Shown one piece after another: positions 26,701-34,010 of a stretch of DNA of 44,326 nucleotides. Numbering within the stretch: the stretch's first letter is position 1; every line of letters starts with the position of its first letter. A program made the translations under genes and the position numbers. Source of the stretch: Lachnospiraceae bacterium (GTDB lineage Bacteria; Bacillota; Clostridia; Lachnospirales; Lachnospiraceae); NCBI GenBank assembly GCA_009911505.1, contig QXXL01000146.1, forward strand, positions 1-44,326. The letters are read 5' to 3'. The notes under the pieces are model-generated. The model searched no databases. It had not been told where the DNA came from and saw only the letters and a program-made list of their open reading frames with translations.

Positions 26701-28051
26701 AGCGCAGGAAGCGGCAGAGAAAGCGCAGGAAGTAGCAGAGAAAGCAAAACAGGATGCTGAGGATGCCATCCGTACAGCCCAAACGGCACAGCAAGGCGCT
26801 GAGGCTGCGCAAGCAGAGGCAGAAGCTGCAGAAGGCAGGGCAAATGATGCAGCGGATAGAGCAGCAGCTGCCCAGACAGCAGCAGAGAAGGCGAAGGAAG
26901 ACGCAGAAGCAGTTCTGTCAGCAATAGGCGGGGAAACGGAAGAAGCGAAACAGGCAGCTCAGAGAGCAGAAGCTGCCCAGACAGCGGCAGAACAGGCCAA
27001 AGAGGATGCTGAAACGGCAAAGGGAATTGCTTATACAGCAAAGGCTGCAGCAGAAGCAGCAAAGACAGCAGCCGAATCGGCAAGGAATGAAGCTCAAACA
27101 GCACAGAGTAAGGCCGAAGAAGCTCAGGGCAAGGCGGAAGAAGCTCAGGGCAAGGCAGAAACTGCGAAAACAGCAGCAGAAACAGCAAGGAATGAAGCGG
27201 TAACCGCTAAGGATGCAGCAGAAACAGCAAGGGATTTAGCAAACGGCTATGCAACAGACGCTGAAACAGCGAAAAGAGCTGCAGAAGAGGCCCGCAAACA
27301 GGCAGTAGCAGCCCAAGGCAAGGCGGAAGAAGCCCAGGCTGAGGCGGAAGCAGCTAAGAGGTTGGCTGTATCAGAAAAAGACCAGGCAGTGGCAGCGAAA
27401 GAAAGCGCCCAGGCAGCAAGGGATGCGGCTGTTAATGCAAAGAGCGAAGTAGAAGCAGCAAAGAATGATGCGGCAGAATCCAGAAGAAAAGCGGAAGCAG
27501 CGGCAGAATCTGCAAAAGCGCAGGTGATTGTGGCCCAGTCAGCAGCAGATACGGCTAAGTTATACGCAGAGAAAGCGGAAGCAATCAAACGGCAGACAGA
27601 AGAAACTGCCCGCAAGGTTGAGGAAGCATTAAAAGAAGCAAACGAACTTCTTAAGAAAGCCCAGGCAGAAGCAGACGCAAGGCTTGCAGAAATGCAGAAA
27701 GCAATCAAAGCAGAAGCGGATGCCAAAATGGCAGAAATGCAAACTATGCTGAACCAGGAGAAGTTTAAAAACTCAAAAGTTAAATTAACCGTAAAAGCCC
27801 AGACCAAAAAAGCAAAACTGAGCTGGAAGCCGATCAAAGGGGCTGACGGATATGAAATCACATATTCCTTAAAGTCCACTATGAAAAATAAAAAGAAAGT
27901 TAATGTTAAAGGCGGTAGCAAGATAGACAAGACATTGACGAATCTGAAATCTGGGAAAACCTATTATGTACGCATCAAGGCATATAAAAAAGTAGGGGAT
28001 AAGAAAATTTACACCAAAGTTAGTGCGAAAAAGCAAGTACGTGTAAAATAA
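20798..28051 (+). CDS. Secreted modular GH31 alpha-N-acetylgalactosaminidase, paralogue 2
   Basis: At 2417 residues this is the longest of the three paralogues. The domain order follows paralogue 1: signal peptide (about 1-37); GH31 with candidate nucleophile D487 (LKTDVAWVG) and acid/base D538 (WTGDQTGG); FN3 (957-1039); CBM32-like (1046-1182); dockerin-like loop beginning D1228 (GDINANNIYDVYDY); cohesin-like (1260-1400). It then has three discoidin-like modules (1401-1585, 1586-1762, 1764-1935), a longer Ala-rich coiled coil (1936-2320) and the Lys-rich FN3-like tail (2323-2417). The frame is open from 20735, but the start is placed at 20798 where AGGAGG precedes MNKKNQAKKF, the counterpart of the other two signal peptides. 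The region upstream is promoter. Likely role: cell-surface removal of alpha-GalNAc from glycoproteins. Confidence 0.88.
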   Translation: MNKKNQAKKFAKKATALATVFGMAASLIPAVPMQVKAAEFAGKLTEVKSVEVDKDNQNIVWVTFNDAVKGKLTFLDDGIFRYNVDPSGEFSKYATPNNNNHKGRIQQYPDESSAYAHPAAEVTDADGFFTVTSGGVSVVFDKDTARMSVKQGDKTVMEETDSLTIRSNSTVQTLKKQDSENFYGGGTQNGRFVHTGESIKIAIDNAWVDGCVSSPNPFYYTTEGYGVLRNTFKTGEYDFGRANEDMVKATHSDGEFDAYYFVSDAEDARGVTQEILQEYYKVTGNPALAPEYSFYVGHLNAYNRDAWSDTSTSGSKRWTIKGTDPADSEGISTFETGMSDKFVLSDGQKSESLNGTGPTVALDNYPDVETPYEYSARAVIDQYQSFDMPLGYFLPNDGYGAGYGQNGYWMTGGVNPDGSSSDDRLAAVDANVENLREFAAYAKEKGVETGLWTQSYLVPDSNPNTEWHRLRDFRKEVGAGVTTLKTDVAWVGNGYSMQLDGVKTAYDIATEVSGVRPNIISLDGWAGSQRYNGIWTGDQTGGKWEYIRFHIPTYIGTSLAGNPNVGSDMDGIFGGSALISTRDYQWKTFTQSMLNMDGWGAYAKMPYTFGDPYTGISRMYLKIKSQLMPYLYTTAYSSSNIEVGNEDAGLPMIRAMHLEFPDDDYAYSKNMQYQYMYGKNVLVAPVYQDTNAKENGDDVRDNIYLPDDKAVWVDFFTGKQYQGGQILNNYDAPLWKLPVFVKNGAIIPQYEANNSPSEINKANRIVEFWPEGETDYTAVEDDGMFVENNMTNDDEYGVIENVSYGSRVTTRYTSKVEGGKATLTAEKSTGAYEGYNQNKNTTFVVHVTKKPESITASNGASQLTATEAATKAAFDEAVPEAGKAVWFYDAEPKIETFASEDPEKEVKFKEMMANVKVAPKLYVKLAAADAQAVAQTVVVNGFENDGKLPADKPNSNLTAPVLADNTEAKTPTSITVDWEAVEGATSYDLMVDGRFNTVDGDALSFTYRDLDYASEHTFQIRSRNAEGYSEWSEEYTFVSAEDPWRNTPVPKKITWPGGLYGSHTANLAFDQIFQTSDGGFHSDDKAIGVPLTVEYDKAYRLDKIEYYPRDDGGNGTVTKMKLETSLDGVHWKEAGVYDWNRDNLMKTMELKDTAARFIRFTALASLGNFFSASEIKVYKKDGSTGFAVGSTNFNETVEEADKTNMMNYLGGCTYDELFVAQIKNRQGDINANNIYDVYDYAFTMFQLEGGTKKKAKVGGKSTFEVSAEQVAADETFTVDFKTQNAAGVNALGQVITYDPSKVEFVSVKGAEAIAQMVDMCANKVYTDQGFAYANIAYVNEGNKDLYKGSGTVVTLTMRAKEDISTSDTDVLGLHGLILIGPNYDTNGEIGQEPVELVRQFSVDDFDITMTNEKLPTDDGTNVEKLIQGGSAASFETLFDGSIDRDFELLWDVDSNHDENGNLPEYVTLPMTMHFTLKEPAEIGRFTVYNANKANGYVTAASAKVNYTDGTFKEKDIRLKGSQQTNNAAFTFEDIFVAGKKVESVDVTIQEAIAQGGQKTTKMMTLAEVEVVGRNSSEVIPVPDKIARDRFDITMTNAELKTDDGDNVTKLIQQESYDGLFDEELGRDFEFKWDNEENWEGNGYLPSYVTLPVTMHFTMKEPTGVNKLIVHNANKGNGFVTSATATAVYTDGTFESQTITLSKKQQVDNAVFEFEDAFAAGKAIERVDVTFNKAITQEGEEISNMLTLAEIELMEQEIEFTKYTKNEFSVTMTNAELTEDDGTNVTKLIQQGNYEGLFNGTKTDRGFEFLWDIGDNYDPETGKLPSYVTLPLTMHFALNTPDTVSNLIVYNANKGNGFVTAVSATVHYEDGTSAEKEIELSSEEQVNYAAFAFGDMFNWNKKVTNIDVTFMKALGGGSEVTNMLTLAEIELCKGNKLDDALMKELAETAHKAAVSAEAAQKAAEQEAKTAQEAAEKAQEVAEKAKQDAEDAIRTAQTAQQGAEAAQAEAEAAEGRANDAADRAAAAQTAAEKAKEDAEAVLSAIGGETEEAKQAAQRAEAAQTAAEQAKEDAETAKGIAYTAKAAAEAAKTAAESARNEAQTAQSKAEEAQGKAEEAQGKAETAKTAAETARNEAVTAKDAAETARDLANGYATDAETAKRAAEEARKQAVAAQGKAEEAQAEAEAAKRLAVSEKDQAVAAKESAQAARDAAVNAKSEVEAAKNDAAESRRKAEAAAESAKAQVIVAQSAADTAKLYAEKAEAIKRQTEETARKVEEALKEANELLKKAQAEADARLAEMQKAIKAEADAKMAEMQTMLNQEKFKNSKVKLTVKAQTKKAKLSWKPIKGADGYEITYSLKSTMKNKKKVNVKGGSKIDKTLTNLKSGKTYYVRIKAYKKVGDKKIYTKVSAKKQVRVK
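27112..27162 (+). repeat. Tandem 18-bp repeat in the coiled-coil region
   Basis: Near-identical 18-bp units encoding AEEAQGK-type hexapeptides (GKAEEAQGKAEEAQGKAE) are repeated in tandem inside the coiled-coil part of paralogue 2. They are a visible remnant of stalk lengthening by unit duplication. Confidence 0.6.
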
Positions 28052-28066
28052 GAAATAGGGAATAAG

Positions 28067-28103
28067 AAAAACCGCTGTGGGAGAGATCCTGCAGCGGTTT
28101 TTT
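28067..28103 (+). terminator. Intrinsic terminator of GH31 gene 2
   Basis: AAAACCGCTG with the following bases pairs with the CAGCGGTTTT arm around a GAGA-type loop and is followed by T residues. It resembles the terminator after GH31 gene 1. Confidence 0.88.
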
Positions 28104-28204
28104 GTGGATGCTGGCAATTTTTTTCGGGTAATTTTGATAATGATATAATATATCCATTTTTAAATTTATTAATAAAAAAACGCAAAAAGAGTATTTGTTC
28201 AATA

Positions 28205-28233
28205 TTGATAAAATTTAAATATTTATATATAAT
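28205..28233 (+). promoter_or_regulatory. Promoter of the subtilisin-RCC1 protease gene
   Basis: TTGATA (28205-28210), 17 nt and TATAAT (28228-28233) form a near-consensus promoter in very AT-rich DNA, 52 nt before the start codon. Confidence 0.75.
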
Positions 28234-28285
28234 TTTAGTGTAATTTATATAATAAATAAATATTTAAAAAACAGGAGGGAGAAAT

Positions 28286-31200
28286 ATGTACAAAAAATGG
28301 ATGTCATCAGTAATTGTTTTTGCCCTTGCAATATCGCAGATGTCAAATGTATCTGCTGCGGGGATGCCAAAAAACAGCGGGGGTTCCAAAGATAGCCAGA
28401 AAGAAAAAGTAGAAAAAGAGAAACAGGAATTGCTTGCAGAAGCGGCAGGCTATCATGACCAGTTTATTGTTAGGTTTTCGGATTCCGATCCGGATGCCTC
28501 TGAAATGGAAGGCCATGCACAAGCAGCATTTGCACAGGCTTATCATCAAAAGGCTGCGCAGGCGGAGGCTGTAAGCGCCGAAATAGAAGACGAAAGCGAG
28601 CAGCAGGAATTTGCCCGCGCTTTGGATATGGGGGTATCTGCTGTGGCCGAAGCAAAAACAGAAGGAGTGGAGATGGAGCAGGCTTTTGGGGGATATGAGG
28701 TAATAAAGCTGCCGGAAAAGGTTTCTCCAGATGTTTTTGTGGAGGAGTTTTTACAGGAAACAGGGGATGCTGTAGCATATATACAGCCTGATTATATAGT
28801 AAGCCTGGCGTCAGAGACCGGAGAAGGCGATTTAGGGCAAGAGCAGGGCAGCGGTTTGGAAGAGATGGACTCTACGCAAGAATCGGACGTTGAGCAGGAA
28901 GAGGAAAAATCAGAAATGCCTTCTGCACCACAGGGGAACATATTAGAGCGTGAAGCAGATTTACAGGAAGCATGGAAGCATTCCGATGGAGCAGGCATTA
29001 CCGTAGCTCTGCTGGATACAGGCGTAGATACTTCACACCCCGATTTGGCCGGGCACATGCTCACAGGCTATGATTTTATCAATGGCCGGGAAGAAGTGTA
29101 TGATGCAGGACTTGGTATGGAGCAGGCGCACGGGACGCATATGGCAGGTATTATTGCACAGTCAGCGCCAGGGGCGCAGATATTGCCATTAAAGGTATTT
29201 GAATATGGCAATGCATATACCAGCGATATCCTGGATGCAATTGCATTTGCCCAAGAACAGGGGGCGTCTGTTGTAAATATGAGCTTTGGGTGCACGGACA
29301 ATAACCAGGCGCTTAGGCAAGCAATGGAAGAATCTGAGATGTTTTTTGTATGTGCTGCAGGGAACCACCGTAAGGATTTGGGGGAAACGCCAATCTACCC
29401 GGCAGCGTTTGACCTGGAAAATAGTATCAGCGTAGCGGCGCTCAACCAAGATCTTGGAATTGCATATTTTTCCAACTATGGGGAAGAAGCAGACATTGCG
29501 GCATGGGGCCGCGACGTGTACAGCACATTCCCAGGCGGGGAGCATGGGGAAATGGACGGGACAAGCATGGCGGCAGGCTATGTGTCTGCGGCAGCGGCCA
29601 TAGCGGCATCATCCGGCGTTGAAACTGACGGGTTAAAGGGACGGTTAAAAGAGACAGCGGATAGGATAAGCTGCCTGGACGGAAAGGTTTCGGACGGCAA
29701 TAAGCTTAGCTTTTCCGGCGCAGCCTATGGCGTGGTAAAAGAAGGGGTGGCAGAGGTCGCGCCAAAAGAGGATTTGGACGAGACATATGAGCTGATGTCG
29801 CCGAAGGAAAAGCTGGAGCTGTTTAGTGCGAAGAAAAATATTGCGGTTGCAGCCAGTGGAATGCAGGGTGTGGCGTTAAAAGAAGATGGGACGGTATGGG
29901 TCTGGGGATATATGTTGACTGGTACACCGTTGGATGAAAATGTGACGTCTAGTTATGAACCTGTTAAAATGCCAGGGTTAGAGGATATTGTCGCTATTTC
30001 AGGAGGCAACAGGCATTGCCTGGCTTTGACAAGAGATGGCAAAGTATATGCCTGGGGGTTAAATTCTGATGGCCAGCTTGGCAATGGGACAACTAATAAC
30101 AGCAGGCTGCCAGTCCGTGCGACAACATATTCGGCAATTAAAAGTATTTCTGCTGGGAGAAATCATTCTTTGGCTGTGTCGGAAAGTGGCGGAATATATG
30201 CATGGGGAGGAAATAGTTGTGGACAGCTGGGTGACGCATCGCAATCTACAAAATGGCAGCCTCTTCCTAACCCATTTTTAAATGACGAAATCGTAGAGGT
30301 TTCAGCTGGCTATGAAGATAGTATGGCTCTAACCAAAGGCGGGGAAGTTTTAGTTTGGGGAAGAAATGTACCAGAGGATAGCAATATGGGAACAACAAAC
30401 AGGATGCCATCTCCGATGAATTTTGAACATAAGGTGAAGAAATTTTCGACAGCTTATTATGGGATTATGAAGTATATGATTACGGAAGGGGATGGAGCTA
30501 TTTGGGGATGGAAGGTTAGCTGGGACGGATACGAGGGAACAGGAGATACTATTTCAAGTTTATGGGACGTCCATCTTATAACTGGTCCAAATGAAAATGA
30601 TTTAAAAGGTATGGTAGATATATCGTCCGGATTTGGTAGTACACTGGCGCTTCGGCAGGATGGGACAGTTTGGGGATGGGGATTAAATGCAAATGGTGAA
30701 CTGGGGATTGGAAGTACCAGTTCTGTAAGTGTACCTACTATGATGCATCGTGATGTTAAAGCAGTTGCTGTGGGGGAGAGTTTTTCTCTGATGCTGAAAA
30801 ATGATGGTACGATCGTTGCTGCTGGAAGCAATAATTCTGGAGAATGTGGGCAAAAAAAATATATAAAAGAATGTCTCTACCCAACAGAAGTAGCCGTCGG
30901 TGAAAACTTGTCCTTTAACACGGCACATGCCATGACTTTGGATGAAACTATAAATGGGGAGCTTGCTAATAACAACCAGTGCCGTTATTATTCTTTTGTT
31001 CCTTCTAAAACGGGTTTCTATAGCTTTGAAGGCATAACAAATTATGATTTTTATGGTGCATTATATAATGAGGAAAAAGAACGGATTGCATTTAACGATA
31101 ATGGTAATGGCGCGGGTGAGAGTACGAATAAACTAGATTTTTATATTCAGCATAAACTATCTGCCGGCAAGACGTATTATTTAATGGTGTGTTCTCAGGG

Positions 31201-31957
31201 GGCAAATTATTCAGGGCCATTTGCAGTTAAAGTAAAGTATGTGGATGATTATGTAAATGTTATAGAAGGAGCAGAAGAGATTCTGCTTGGAGAAGATAAA
31301 ACATGCAATATTGATTATGGTGGAGATATTGATGTGTTCTGTTTTGTACCTAAAAGGACAGCGATATACACATTTGAGACAGTTAGTGATTTTGATACAT
31401 ATGGAAAATTGTACAATGCTGCTGGGACAGAGATTGCCTACAATGATGACGGCAAGCTACAGGGTGAAAGTACTAACAGGCTGGATTTTTATATAAAACA
31501 CTCGCTGGTAGCCAACCAAACTTATTATATTGCCGTAAAAGCATATTCTGCTTCAAAAACGGGATCCCTTGTTTTAAAAGTAAAGGAGAGCCAGGACGAT
31601 TATGGAAACCAGATAGCATCGGCGTTTAATATCACAGATCAGTATAAAACAGAAGGTGTAATTAATTATATTGGTGATAAAGATGTATTTGCTTTTACTT
31701 CACATGAAAGTGGAACGTATATTTTTTCTACAGCAGGAAACGTTAATTTAGATGGGACTTTGCATATTAACGTGATAGGAGCTCCTGAGATGTTAGTTGC
31801 AATCCCTACATATGTAGGGAATAATATTAAATTTCAAGTGGCTTTAAAAGCAAATGAAACCTGTTATCTTTTACTTCATAATAAGGATACATCCATATCA
31901 AGCCTGGGAGCGTACCAGGTTTATGTGGAAACTCCACTGACAGTTACAGTAGAATAG
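28286..31957 (+). CDS. Secreted subtilisin-like (S8) protease with RCC1 repeats and PPC domains
   Basis: The 1223-residue protein has a signal peptide (about 1-25, ending NVSAAG), a propeptide-like acidic region (about 26-230), and an S8 peptidase domain (about 232-470) with the full triad. The triad is D244 in ALLDTGVD, H282 in HGTHMAG and S427 in DGTSMAAG. About 515-860 holds RCC1-type repeats (GxVWxWGxNxxGQLG), which normally fold as a beta-propeller. After these come two or three PPC-type beta domains (about 875-985, 990-1102 and a weaker one to the end), with repeated DFYGALYNEE and DTYGKLYNAAG motifs. PPC domains usually follow secreted peptidases and may be removed on maturation. GGAGG precedes ATG 28286. 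It is followed 12 nt later by a second protease gene in the same unit, between two GH31 genes, which suggests glycoprotein backbone cleavage. Confidence 0.88.
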   Translation: MYKKWMSSVIVFALAISQMSNVSAAGMPKNSGGSKDSQKEKVEKEKQELLAEAAGYHDQFIVRFSDSDPDASEMEGHAQAAFAQAYHQKAAQAEAVSAEIEDESEQQEFARALDMGVSAVAEAKTEGVEMEQAFGGYEVIKLPEKVSPDVFVEEFLQETGDAVAYIQPDYIVSLASETGEGDLGQEQGSGLEEMDSTQESDVEQEEEKSEMPSAPQGNILEREADLQEAWKHSDGAGITVALLDTGVDTSHPDLAGHMLTGYDFINGREEVYDAGLGMEQAHGTHMAGIIAQSAPGAQILPLKVFEYGNAYTSDILDAIAFAQEQGASVVNMSFGCTDNNQALRQAMEESEMFFVCAAGNHRKDLGETPIYPAAFDLENSISVAALNQDLGIAYFSNYGEEADIAAWGRDVYSTFPGGEHGEMDGTSMAAGYVSAAAAIAASSGVETDGLKGRLKETADRISCLDGKVSDGNKLSFSGAAYGVVKEGVAEVAPKEDLDETYELMSPKEKLELFSAKKNIAVAASGMQGVALKEDGTVWVWGYMLTGTPLDENVTSSYEPVKMPGLEDIVAISGGNRHCLALTRDGKVYAWGLNSDGQLGNGTTNNSRLPVRATTYSAIKSISAGRNHSLAVSESGGIYAWGGNSCGQLGDASQSTKWQPLPNPFLNDEIVEVSAGYEDSMALTKGGEVLVWGRNVPEDSNMGTTNRMPSPMNFEHKVKKFSTAYYGIMKYMITEGDGAIWGWKVSWDGYEGTGDTISSLWDVHLITGPNENDLKGMVDISSGFGSTLALRQDGTVWGWGLNANGELGIGSTSSVSVPTMMHRDVKAVAVGESFSLMLKNDGTIVAAGSNNSGECGQKKYIKECLYPTEVAVGENLSFNTAHAMTLDETINGELANNNQCRYYSFVPSKTGFYSFEGITNYDFYGALYNEEKERIAFNDNGNGAGESTNKLDFYIQHKLSAGKTYYLMVCSQGANYSGPFAVKVKYVDDYVNVIEGAEEILLGEDKTCNIDYGGDIDVFCFVPKRTAIYTFETVSDFDTYGKLYNAAGTEIAYNDDGKLQGESTNRLDFYIKHSLVANQTYYIAVKAYSASKTGSLVLKVKESQDDYGNQIASAFNITDQYKTEGVINYIGDKDVFAFTSHESGTYIFSTAGNVNLDGTLHINVIGAPEMLVAIPTYVGNNIKFQVALKANETCYLLLHNKDTSISSLGAYQVYVETPLTVTVE

Positions 31958-31969
31958 GGGGTTACGGAT

Positions 31970-33819
31970 ATGAGGAAATTGAAATTAGCGATAAGTTTTT
32001 TTGGGTTATTTTTAGGGATAGGCTTTTTAAATTGTCTTCCAGTTGCAGCTACAGATATCAAATCCGAAGAGCCAATAGCTTATGAAGATAACTGCACAGG
32101 TGAAATTCCACCTACTCAGCAAGAGCTAAAATGGATGGAAGATAACATGGTATATACGGCAGGTTCAAGTTTGAATTCATTGGGCTTAGAAAGAGTTAAT
32201 GAAGAGTGTAGAGAACAGGGCATAGAGCAGCTTGACGGTAGTATGGCTGTAGAATTTGGCGAGGAAGCAATTACAGAAGGAGAGACAAAACGGTTCAAAA
32301 GTATCCGCGAACAGTTTCCAGCACAGGCATTGCCGTCCTCAGTTGACAACATGAACGCTGAGGAAACCAAAAACTATTTTCCGCCTATCGTAAGCCAGAT
32401 AGGAAACTCGTGTGCAGCATATTCAACAACATACTATATTATGACATATATGAATGCTATGGCAAAAGGGTATAATGTTAAAACGGATCCTTCTAAAATT
32501 TTATCTCCCAGGTTTACCTATAATTTGGGGAATCAAGGAATGGATGGAGGAATGGGCGGAACGACGGGATTTGCAGTTGCCCTAAAACATGGATGCCCTA
32601 CAATCAACGATTTCCCGATATCCGGAAGCAACCAGCATACGGCATGGCCTACAACAGAAGCCGTTTGGAGGAATGCTCTGGATAATAAAATGAAAGAAAG
32701 CGGTTTTGGGTATATTGGCTCTCAAAATGCACAGAGTCCAGTGAAGAACAATCATGACGGAATTTAAGGACAATAAAAACGTATCTGGCAAATGGATATC
32801 TTTTAAAAATGGGGACGTATTTCCGTAGCTGGAAATGGAAGAAGAGTCAGGGGACAAGTGAAGATGTTTGTATTGCGGTAGATGGTACATTAGGTTCTCA
32901 TGGAATGACAGTCGTGGGTTATGATGATGATATCTGGGTTGATATCAATGGAAATGGAGTGAAAGAAGACGGAGAACAGGGGGCTTTTAAGATAGTAAAT
33001 TCGCATGGCAGCAACTGGAAAGGAAAAGGCTGGGCTTGGTTTGCATACGATGCATTAAATGCAGTTTCATCTGTACCAGATGCGCCCGTTTATGATGCAA
33101 GGAGACAGGGGTGGTTTAATAACACATTTTATTGGGTAACAGCCTATGAATCCTACACGCCAATTCTGACTTCAGAATCTACAATCAATACAAACCAGAG
33201 GAATCAGATAAGCGTTATGTTAGGCGAATCGGCTACATCGGCATCTCTGCCCTCGGCTACATGGACACCCTATATATTTAACAGCAATGGCGGCGCCTTT
33301 AGTGTCGATGGGTCAACTACGGCTTCCAGCGCGACAATTGTGCTTGACTATACAGATATCATTAAAAATATTGATTTAAGTAAGGCAGGGATAACGAAAT
33401 GGTATTTGAGATATAAAGGTTCTGGTGCGACATTTTCCAACATGTATGTCACAGATGAAACAAGGAATACTTCCTATAGCTTAACAGGCACATATACAAA
33501 CGGGGCATATACCTATAAATATAAACAGCTATCCCTGCCAAGTATTGTAAACGCCGGGAAACAATGGAATTTAACATTTAATTGGCCGCTAAAATCCGCT
33601 ACTGTTACAAAACAGAATATATTTATTCGGGATACAAAAAATAATAATGTAAATAATACTTTGAAACTAAATTCTGATGAAAAAACAGTAACTGTAGATG
33701 CGCCACAGGGAGGTTATCTTCCGGGAAAGCGTTACAATATGAATATTACAAGCAATGTAAGGACAAAAGGTGGCAATGGCTTGTCAAGCCCTTCGGTATT
33801 TGAATTTATTGTAAAATAA
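31970..33819 (+). pseudogene. Papain-like (C1) cysteine protease, frameshifted
   Basis: Two frames together encode one secreted papain-family protease. The first part (31970-32767, 265 residues) has a signal peptide, a propeptide-like region and the catalytic Cys segment IVSQIGNSCAAYST (oxyanion Gln143, Cys148). The second part, in the -1 frame, carries the catalytic His (GSHGMTVVGYDDD) and Asn (KIVNSHGSNWKGKGWAWFAY). It continues into a beta-rich domain and a bacterial Ig-like end. The frames meet near 32762-32767. One extra T in the run ATTTAAGG would join them as NNHDGI-LRTIKTYLANGYLLKMG, restoring a protein of about 616 residues. The ATG at 32809 has no ribosome binding site, so the second part is unlikely to be translated alone. 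It is either a recent pseudogene or a sequence error. It is co-transcribed with the S8 protease. Confidence 0.82.
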
Positions 33820-33829
33820 GAAGCTTTTA

Positions 33830-33864
33830 GAAACCGCTCTGGTAAAAATACCAGGGTGGTTTCC
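33830..33864 (+). terminator. Probable terminator after the protease pair
   Basis: GAAACCGCTCTGGTA (33830-33844) pairs, with a few G-U pairs, with TACCAGGGTGGTTTC (33849-33863). Only CATTTTC follows, so the T tract is weak. The remaining bases to 33955 are AT-rich and hold no visible gene. Confidence 0.6.
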
Positions 33865-33954
33865 ATTTTCTGGCCACTTTTTTAACAGTCCTTATAAGTT
33901 TCTAATGAAAAATCATAAAAAAATATAAAAATATATAAACACAAAGCCGGAAAA

Positions 33955-33992
33955 TATGTTATGATAATAACATGATGCATATTGTTTATGCA
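33955..33992 (+). promoter_or_regulatory. Palindromic promoter/operator and leader hairpin of GH31 gene 3
   Basis: ATGTTATGATAATAACAT (33956-33973) is a perfect 7+4+7 inverted repeat containing an extended -10 (TGT-TATGAT, -10 at 33960-33965). TGCATA (33976-33981), loop TTGTT and TATGCA (33987-33992) follow as a hairpin just before AGGAGG at 33999-34004. Compared with GH31 gene 2 the palindrome has G to T in one arm and C to A in the matching position of the other. Confidence 0.6.
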
Positions 33993-34010
33993 AAAAAAAG
34001 GAGGAAAAGA

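Noticed and set aside
27000..27250. Possible CRISPR-like or satellite repeat in the Ala-rich region
   Set aside because: The repeats are in frame, without spacers, and encode a continuous coiled coil.
32755..32768. Programmed -1 frameshift joining the two halves of the papain-like protease
   Set aside because: The bases before the shift point (CGGAATT in frame) do not form a slippery X-XXY-YYZ heptamer and no obvious stimulatory stem follows. Loss of one T is the simpler reading.
32809..33819. Second half of the papain-like protease as an independent gene
   Set aside because: The frame is homologous to the C-terminal half of the same protease from well before ATG 32809, and there is no ribosome binding site or signal peptide.
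33972..34010. Upstream start at 33972 for GH31 paralogue 3 and at 20735 for paralogue 2
   Set aside because: Both lie in or before the promoter palindrome and leader hairpin; strong AGGAGG sites and matching signal peptides fix the starts at 34011 and 20798.
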